Origin: Chlamydiia bacterium
GTDB lineage: Bacteria > Chlamydiota > Chlamydiia > Chlamydiales > SM23-39
Length of the DNA: 9,473 nt
Assembly: GCA_016194825.1 (NCBI GenBank)
Contig: JACQAR010000032.1
Location: 1 to 9,473 of the forward strand
Direction of reading: 5' to 3'
Shown here: positions 5,606 through 9,473 of the stretch, in pieces
Layout of the letters: every line of letters starts with the position of its first letter
Position numbering within the stretch: position 1 is the stretch's first letter
Position numbers and translations under genes: made by a program
The notes under the pieces: model-generated
The model's database searches: none
Told to the model about the DNA's origin: nothing
Seen by the model: the letters and a program-made list of their open reading frames with translations, nothing else

Positions 5606-6523
5606 ATGGAAATTGATTCTTTTTTTATCGGGCCAGATGACCTCGCTTGCAGGCTGGATCAGCTTCTAGCTCAACGCTTTCCGGTGTATTCGCGCACCTA
5701 CTTCCAGACCTTAATCGAGAATGGTTTTGTCCTGGTCAATGGGGAAAAAGTCAAAAAAAGAGTTGTCCCGGAAGAGGGAGATGAGATTGAAATCTGTTTC
5801 CAAGCCTTGCCTGGTTCTTCTATCGAGCCAGAAGACATTCCTCTCGATATTCTGTTTGAAGATGAGCATGTGCTCGCTATTCACAAACCTGCAGGGATGG
5901 TGGTCCACCCAGCTCCGGGTCATTGGACGGGTACGTTTGTTCACGCTCTTTTGGCGCACTGCGAGGGAACTATGCCGGGGGACGATCCACTTAGACCTGG
6001 GATTGTGCATCGGCTAGACAAAGAAACTTCGGGGGTCTTGATCGCTGCCAAAACGTTGCTTGCCCATCAGAAATTGATCGAGCAATTTGCTTCCAGGCAG
6101 GTAGAGAAGACCTATCTGGCGATCTGCACGGGGCGTCCTGCGAATGGAACAATCCAGGCTCCGATTGGACGCCATCCGGTGCACCGCAAGCAGATGGCAG
6201 TTCTCTCCGATGGGCGGGAAGCAATCACCGAGATCCAGCTTCTCGCATACAATGAAACGCATAGTTTGGTGCTCGTCAAACCAAAAACGGGGCGCACGCA
6301 CCAGATCCGGGTCCATCTCAAGCACATTGGCTGTCCTGTGGTAGGCGATAGCTTATATAGCAACAGTCACCAGGCGGATCGGCACATGCTCCATGCTTAC
6401 CGTCTCGCCTTCAATCATCCGATCAAACAACATCGGATCCTGATCACTGCTCCTTTCCCCGAAGATTTCAAATCGTGGATGAAACGGCTCTGTGGGCCTT
6501 CTCTTTGCGCATCAAATTTGTAG
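5606..6523 (+). CDS. rluD: Ribosomal large subunit pseudouridine synthase D
   Basis: The 305-residue product has an N-terminal S4 RNA-binding domain (RLDQLLAQRF...LVNGEKVKKR, about residues 16-51) followed by the pseudouridine synthase domain. The catalytic motif GIVHRLDKETSGVLIAAKT carries the aspartate D138, one residue off the numbering of E. coli RluD. Other family motifs are DEHVLAIHKPAGMVVHPAPGH, EKTYLAIC and GRTHQIRVHLKHIGCPVVGDSLY. RluD converts uridines of 23S rRNA helix 69 to pseudouridine during late 50S assembly; the length and S4 domain favour RluD over RluC-type relatives, though specificity is inferred. The start is ATG 5606. The frame is open to a TTG at 5570, but that region holds the promoter. 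The gene is followed by khpA on the same strand after 71 bases, a neighbour pair I recall from chlamydial genomes. Confidence 0.92.
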   Translation: MEIDSFFIGPDDLACRLDQLLAQRFPVYSRTYFQTLIENGFVLVNGEKVKKRVVPEEGDEIEICFQALPGSSIEPEDIPLDILFEDEHVLAIHKPAGMVVHPAPGHWTGTFVHALLAHCEGTMPGDDPLRPGIVHRLDKETSGVLIAAKTLLAHQKLIEQFASRQVEKTYLAICTGRPANGTIQAPIGRHPVHRKQMAVLSDGREAITEIQLLAYNETHSLVLVKPKTGRTHQIRVHLKHIGCPVVGDSLYSNSHQADRHMLHAYRLAFNHPIKQHRILITAPFPEDFKSWMKRLCGPSLCASNL

Positions 6524-6528
6524 ATTTT

Positions 6529-6557
6529 AAAGAGATCTTTTTTATAAGATTTTTTTT
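6529..6557 (+). terminator. Weak intrinsic terminator candidate after rluD
   Basis: ATCTT (6535-6539) pairs with AAGAT (6546-6550) around a six-base loop, and a run of eight T follows (6550-6557). The stem can extend outward with A-T and G-U pairs to 6529, but this uses up the T tract. The helix is AT-rich and therefore weak. It may only attenuate read-through into khpA. Confidence 0.35.
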
Positions 6558-6583
6558 CAGGATTGAAATATGCGAACGACAAA

Positions 6584-6590
6584 AGAGGTG
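6584..6590 (+). promoter_or_regulatory. Strong Shine-Dalgarno of khpA
   Basis: AGAGGTG lies six bases (counted from the GAGG core) before ATG 6595. It is the clearest ribosome-binding site on the plus strand of the window, and it decides the start against the in-frame upstream codons that reach back into rluD. Confidence 0.7.
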
Positions 6591-6594
6591 CAAA

Positions 6595-6846
6595 ATGAAA
6601 GAATTCGTCGAGTACATTGTTAAGAATCTCGTCGACTACCCGGACAAGGTGAAAATCAATGAAATCGGAGGAACGCATACCCTCATCATTGAATTGGGAG
6701 TAGAGAAATCAGATATTGGGAAGATCATTGGCAAAAAAGGGAAAACGATCAATGCGATACGGACATTGCTGATGTCTGTGGCGAGCCGCAATGGGATCCG
6801 CGTCAATCTCGAAATCATCGAAGAAAACGCTCCCGCTCCTCAATAA
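6595..6846 (+). CDS. khpA: KH-domain RNA-binding protein KhpA
   Basis: This 83-residue protein is a single KH domain: MKEFVEYIVKNLVDYPDKV, then an IELGVEKSDIGKIIG strand-helix, the GxxG nucleic-acid-binding loop as GKKG (46-49), TINAIRTLLMSVAS and a final strand VNLEII. Length and order match the KhpA (YlqC/UPF0109) family. In Gram-positive bacteria KhpA binds RNA together with KhpB and affects cell division; its role outside that group is poorly defined. The acidic, proline-ending tail (EENAPAPQ) is disordered-looking. It has its own strong Shine-Dalgarno and may be co-transcribed with rluD, both acting on RNA. The gene ends 31 bases before a strong terminator-like hairpin. Confidence 0.88.
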   Translation: MKEFVEYIVKNLVDYPDKVKINEIGGTHTLIIELGVEKSDIGKIIGKKGKTINAIRTLLMSVASRNGIRVNLEIIEENAPAPQ

Positions 6847-6877
6847 ATCACGCCATATCGGTAAATAGAAAAAATTT

Positions 6878-6918
6878 ACCACAGAGAAGAATCTATATTT
6901 AAATTTCTTCTCTGTGGT
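6878..6918. terminator. Bidirectional intrinsic terminator between khpA and the DHH gene
   Basis: A perfect 14-base inverted repeat (6878-6891 with 6905-6918, ACCACAGAGAAGAA and its complement) encloses a 13-base AT-rich loop. On the minus strand it is followed by AAATTTTTTCTA, a good T tract for the phosphoesterase gene. On the plus strand it is followed by TATTTCATT, a weaker tract for khpA. It lies between two converging genes, 31 bases past the khpA stop and 18 bases past the stop of the DHH gene. Confidence 0.8.
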
Positions 6919-6936
6919 TATTTCATTAGCAGAAAG

Positions 6937-9390
6937 CTACAGCCTTGGAAGGAATGGGCTCACCATGGCCTTCCGAGAGTTCAATGAGCCTGCCTTAAAG
7001 CGCAATACAGCCATCTCTAGCCCTTCTTTAGAGCTCTTGTGAGAGATTTCCAGAAAACTCTCTTTGAAAATCTGCGCCCACTCTTTGGCATTGGCACCAA
7101 GGAATTCTACCTCGAGAGGATTATTCTTTAAGCCAGGCGAGTTTTGGAAGGCATTCAGAAAACGCTTGAGGCGCTCGATGCCGTTTTCTTCAAATGATGC
7201 CCAGATCCACATCTCATCTTTGTGGGAATAACCATCTTCTACGCCTCGATAAACCTCATCTGCACTCACAATAGTGCTGATCATATGCAAGTGAAGATCG
7301 ATCTCTTTATTTTGCTCGTGGACTTTTTTGGCTTTCTCGAGCCAAACGCGCTGAATCGCTGTCTCTGCTTTGCGTAGCTTGGCGGCATTTTTCGCAAAGA
7401 TTTTGGTTTGGCCTATGCGACAGCATCCATTTTGCTCTTTGGTATCGGCAAAGAAATTGGAGGGTTTGCCCTCTGCACAAAGTGTGATGTTTTTTTCGAC
7501 CTCTTTCTCTCGAAATGCATAGACTTTGCTGTAAAGAGAATAGAGATCTTCGGTTTTGAGTAGGCGCGCGCTTGCTTTTTTGAGATATGATGCATCCAAG
7601 GGAAGATCATCCAAAGAAACAACGGTTTTTCCCTTGAGGCGATTCAGCAGAGCAGCTACACACTCGACATCGATGGCGCTCACCTTGCTTAAGAGGTCCG
7701 TATCATCCAAAATGCCATAGAGAAAATGGAGATATTCCAGAAATTCTCTGCGAGGATGCAGAAAGCCCGACTCCCCTTTTTTATGTCGTTTGAGGCGGTC
7801 GTTGATCTCAAAGGCAGCGCGAGCGACGAGGGAATTGCTCGACTGGGCATCGGCGATGATGGCAAGGGGGGGGGAAAAGGTCTGCAGAGACGATTTGTGG
7901 TGGTCAATGACGCTGATGACGTCGAGATAAGGGGGAATGGTCATCTCTTCTCGGTTGCAAAAATCGCGCAGAGATACAGTGCCGAGAAGGGGTTTCCTCA
8001 CGTCGGAGGCCAAGATCACTCCAAGCGGATGTTTCCCTTCGGAAGAGAGGACTGTGAGGGAGAGAAGATTGCCCATTTTGCCTTGGATCTCTTCCAACTC
8101 CGAGCGGATGGTGACAAAATGGGGAGAAGAGCCGAAAACTTCGTATTTGGTCTGCAGGGCAATATCGAGCTTTTCTAACCGCTCTCTGATGGTAAAAATC
8201 GATTGGTGCAATCCCTGGATCGCCTTTTGCAAAAAGGTGAAAATTTCTGAGCGGTTTTCCTTCAATTTGCCTCGGCTGTCGAATAACTTGCGCAGCGATT
8301 GCGTCAGATCTTCGACGCGGTGGAACGGAATTTTAGCAAAACGAGTCAGGGCATCTGCTAACTCATCGAAATCACAATGGATCCCCAGAGGCATTTTTAA
8401 CACTTGTCTTAAGAAAGTGTCGACTTGGTTTCTTTGTTTCAGCGTGAATTCTGTGGCCGGCTCGCATTGCTCCAAGATCAAATTAAATAGCTGCTGCATT
8501 GCAGGCTGCACTTCGTTAAAGCTCAATTGCGGCTGCGCAAACAGGGAAATGATCTCCAAATGCAAGTGATTTTCAAACCAGCGCAGGCAGCTACTGAGAA
8601 GCAAAATGACTTGCCGCACTCCTTCGGCATCGAAGCTGTTCCAATCTCCGAGATAGATCCCTTGAGGATCGGTCACTACGATTGCGTTTTGGTCTCGCTC
8701 ATGGTCGAGACTCGCGATCGATTCGGTCACCGATTTGCATAAAAAGCGCTTTTGCGTCATCAGATCCAGGCTGGTGAGGTGCAGCGCAGTGGTAGTCTTG
8801 GCAAGATGGGAAAAGAGCGCCTCTCCAAAGCAGTCGCGGAAGATCAGATCGATCTCGATCTGCGATTGGGGAGGTCCGCCGGGCAAATTCCAGATATGCA
8901 GGCCATCGCCCACGCGGGCGGCAAAGGCGTCGAGCCATCCCCAAAAGGAGGCAACCGTCGTATCGAGGTCGGGCGATTTATGGGCCGTGACAAAATGGGT
9001 ACCCTCATACACCTTGCCCATCCCGATGGGGAAGAGGATCTGGTAGTGAGAGCGATCGATTGATTTACCGGCAATTTTCCCCCGAACGCGATAATTTTCT
9101 TCAAAAGAAAGGCCAGAGAACTGGTTGAGCCAAAGCTCAAAATGATTGAAGGTGTAGGGGTGGAGAATTTTCTTTGCATCCACTTCGGCAATGAAAGCAA
9201 GAACATCAGACAATAGGAAACAAGGTTCTTTTTGAGCTTGGATCCATTCCAACAAAGCGCGGTTGACATGGTCCCATTTGGCTTTGGCGTTGAGCTCTGC
9301 AAGGGAGTGATGCTCAAATGATTTAAAAAGTTTTTTAAAATCAGCCGTCTTTTCTTTGAGAGAAATGTCTCCCAACAACTTTTTTTTCAT
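6937..9390 (-). CDS. Large DHH/DHHA2-family phosphoesterase (pyrophosphatase/exopolyphosphatase-like)
   Basis: The product has about 817 residues. Counting from the upstream ATG at 9396, it carries the metal-binding motifs of the DHH superfamily: TAHKSPDLDTTVAS (137-150, H139, D143, D145), LASDV (462-466, D465), VIDHHKSS (496-503, the DHH triad at 498-500) and GILDDTD (561-567). A DHHA2-like C-terminal domain follows, with GCCRIGQTKIF (658-668). This order is that of family II inorganic pyrophosphatases and yeast PPX1-type exopolyphosphatases, which hydrolyse phosphoanhydrides with Mn or Mg. Those relatives are about 300-400 residues. Here about 130 residues precede motif I and about 310 separate motifs I and II, partly predicted-helical (e.g. 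380-445). Substrate is unknown. ATG 9390 is preferred because GGGGA (9396-9400) lies five bases before it; ATG 9396 abuts the GGGG. It begins about 26 bases after a tRNA gene on the same strand. Confidence 0.8.
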   Translation of the reverse strand: MKKKLLGDISLKEKTADFKKLFKSFEHHSLAELNAKAKWDHVNRALLEWIQAQKEPCFLLSDVLAFIAEVDAKKILHPYTFNHFELWLNQFSGLSFEENYRVRGKIAGKSIDRSHYQILFPIGMGKVYEGTHFVTAHKSPDLDTTVASFWGWLDAFAARVGDGLHIWNLPGGPPQSQIEIDLIFRDCFGEALFSHLAKTTTALHLTSLDLMTQKRFLCKSVTESIASLDHERDQNAIVVTDPQGIYLGDWNSFDAEGVRQVILLLSSCLRWFENHLHLEIISLFAQPQLSFNEVQPAMQQLFNLILEQCEPATEFTLKQRNQVDTFLRQVLKMPLGIHCDFDELADALTRFAKIPFHRVEDLTQSLRKLFDSRGKLKENRSEIFTFLQKAIQGLHQSIFTIRERLEKLDIALQTKYEVFGSSPHFVTIRSELEEIQGKMGNLLSLTVLSSEGKHPLGVILASDVRKPLLGTVSLRDFCNREEMTIPPYLDVISVIDHHKSSLQTFSPPLAIIADAQSSNSLVARAAFEINDRLKRHKKGESGFLHPRREFLEYLHFLYGILDDTDLLSKVSAIDVECVAALLNRLKGKTVVSLDDLPLDASYLKKASARLLKTEDLYSLYSKVYAFREKEVEKNITLCAEGKPSNFFADTKEQNGCCRIGQTKIFAKNAAKLRKAETAIQRVWLEKAKKVHEQNKEIDLHLHMISTIVSADEVYRGVEDGYSHKDEMWIWASFEENGIERLKRFLNAFQNSPGLKNNPLEVEFLGANAKEWAQIFKESFLEISHKSSKEGLEMAVLRFKAGSLNSRKAMVSPFLPRL

Positions 9391-9395
9391 CTGCA

Positions 9396-9400
9396 TCCCC
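9396..9400 (-). promoter_or_regulatory. Shine-Dalgarno deciding the DHH gene start
   Basis: On the minus strand the order is GGGGATGCAGATG. The GGGGA is five bases from the second ATG (9388-9390) and overlaps the first (9394-9396), so the second in-frame ATG is the likelier start. The two choices differ by only two residues. Confidence 0.5.
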
Positions 9401-9403
9401 GGC

Positions 9404-9426
9404 GCTCAATCCGTAACGGATTGAGC
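9404..9426 (-). repeat. Perfect inverted repeat at the 3' end of tRNA-Arg
   Basis: GCTCAATCC and GGATTGAGC (9404-9412 and 9418-9426) pair over nine bases around a five-base loop that includes the tRNA discriminator base (9417). One arm is the 3' acceptor strand of the tRNA plus two T-stem bases; the other lies in the leader of the DHH gene. There is no T tract, so it is not a standard intrinsic terminator. Confidence 0.7.
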
Positions 9427-9473
9427 AGGACTCGAACCTGCGACCGCCCGCTTAGAAGGCGGGTGCTCTATCC
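9417..9473 (-). tRNA. tRNA-Arg(TCT), 3' part; 5' end beyond the window
   Basis: Read on the minus strand, the fragment begins in the D-loop (GGATA), then the D-stem GAGC and an A. The anticodon stem CCCGC/GCGGG surrounds the seven-base loop CTTCTAA with anticodon TCT (9454-9456), which reads AGA and AGG arginine codons. A five-base variable loop (CGGTC) and the T arm GCAGG-TTCGAGT-CCTGC follow, then the 3' acceptor strand TCAATCC and discriminator G at 9417. The 3' CCA is not encoded, since TTA follows. About 20 bases of the 5' side, including the expected GGATTGA acceptor strand, lie outside. The tRNA probably shares a transcript with the DHH phosphoesterase gene. Confidence 0.92.

Noticed and set aside
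7937..8569. 210-codon plus-strand open frame
   Set aside because: It is wholly antisense to the DHH phosphoesterase, arginine/serine-rich like typical shadow translations, and has no motif.
8844..9317. 157-codon minus-strand frame inside the DHH gene
   Set aside because: It is an alternative frame of the DHH coding sequence; the DHH frame carries motif I in the same bases.
1..9473. Mobile elements, CRISPR arrays, prophage or defence genes
   Set aside because: No transposase, integrase, regularly spaced repeats or phage-like genes are visible on either strand. The repeat beside the tRNA is inverted, not the direct duplication expected of an att site.

Overview
The window is ordinary, densely packed bacterial chromosome with roughly balanced base composition by eye. 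The best lineage guess is a member of the Chlamydiae, probably an environmental, amoeba-associated type rather than a Chlamydiaceae pathogen. This guess rests on three things: rluD followed by a small KH-protein gene, an order I recall from chlamydial genomes; the short form of IspD; and weak or absent Shine-Dalgarno sequences at most starts. It is inference, not proof, and the E. coli-like heptosyltransferase would set the organism apart from Chlamydiaceae, which make a heptose-less lipopolysaccharide (LPS).

Layout. Positions 2-211 (+) are the 3' end of an EamA-type drug/metabolite transporter gene. Positions 224-1068 (+) hold a Rossmann-fold (FAD/NAD-binding) protein with an N-terminal signal-like segment; its gene is split by an apparent one-base frameshift near 766-770. 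A dihydroorotate-dehydrogenase-like flavoprotein (1065-2054) and a family 2 glycosyltransferase (2047-3006) follow with stop/start overlaps, so this block looks like one translationally coupled unit. A WaaC-type heptosyltransferase I (3046-4071, +) comes next. Its 3' end overlaps, head to head, the 3' end of a WaaE/KdtX-type LPS-core glycosyltransferase on the minus strand (4029-4724). ispD of the MEP isoprenoid pathway (4905-5552, minus) and rluD, the 23S rRNA pseudouridine synthase (5606-6523, +), diverge from a 53-base gap. khpA, a small KH-domain RNA-binding protein, follows at 6595-6846 (+). A strong inverted repeat at 6878-6918 separates it from a long minus-strand gene (6937-9390) for a DHH/DHHA2 phosphoesterase carrying an unusually large middle region. 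A partial tRNA-Arg(TCT) gene runs off the right edge on the minus strand, only about 26 bases upstream of that phosphoesterase gene.

How it fits together. Three glycosyltransferases, two of them LPS-core-like, suggest that the left half serves envelope glycan assembly. The two flavin/nucleotide-binding proteins co-transcribed with the first glycosyltransferase have no assigned role. The right half is housekeeping: isoprenoid precursors, ribosome modification, RNA binding, phosphate-ester hydrolysis and a tRNA. I see no mobile element, CRISPR array, prophage or defence system. The observations most worth checking are three promoter-like elements whose predicted start sites fall on or next to the start codon, the variant active-site loop of the DHOD-like protein, the frameshifted flavoprotein gene, the large middle region of the DHH protein, and a hairpin that competes with the tRNA acceptor stem.
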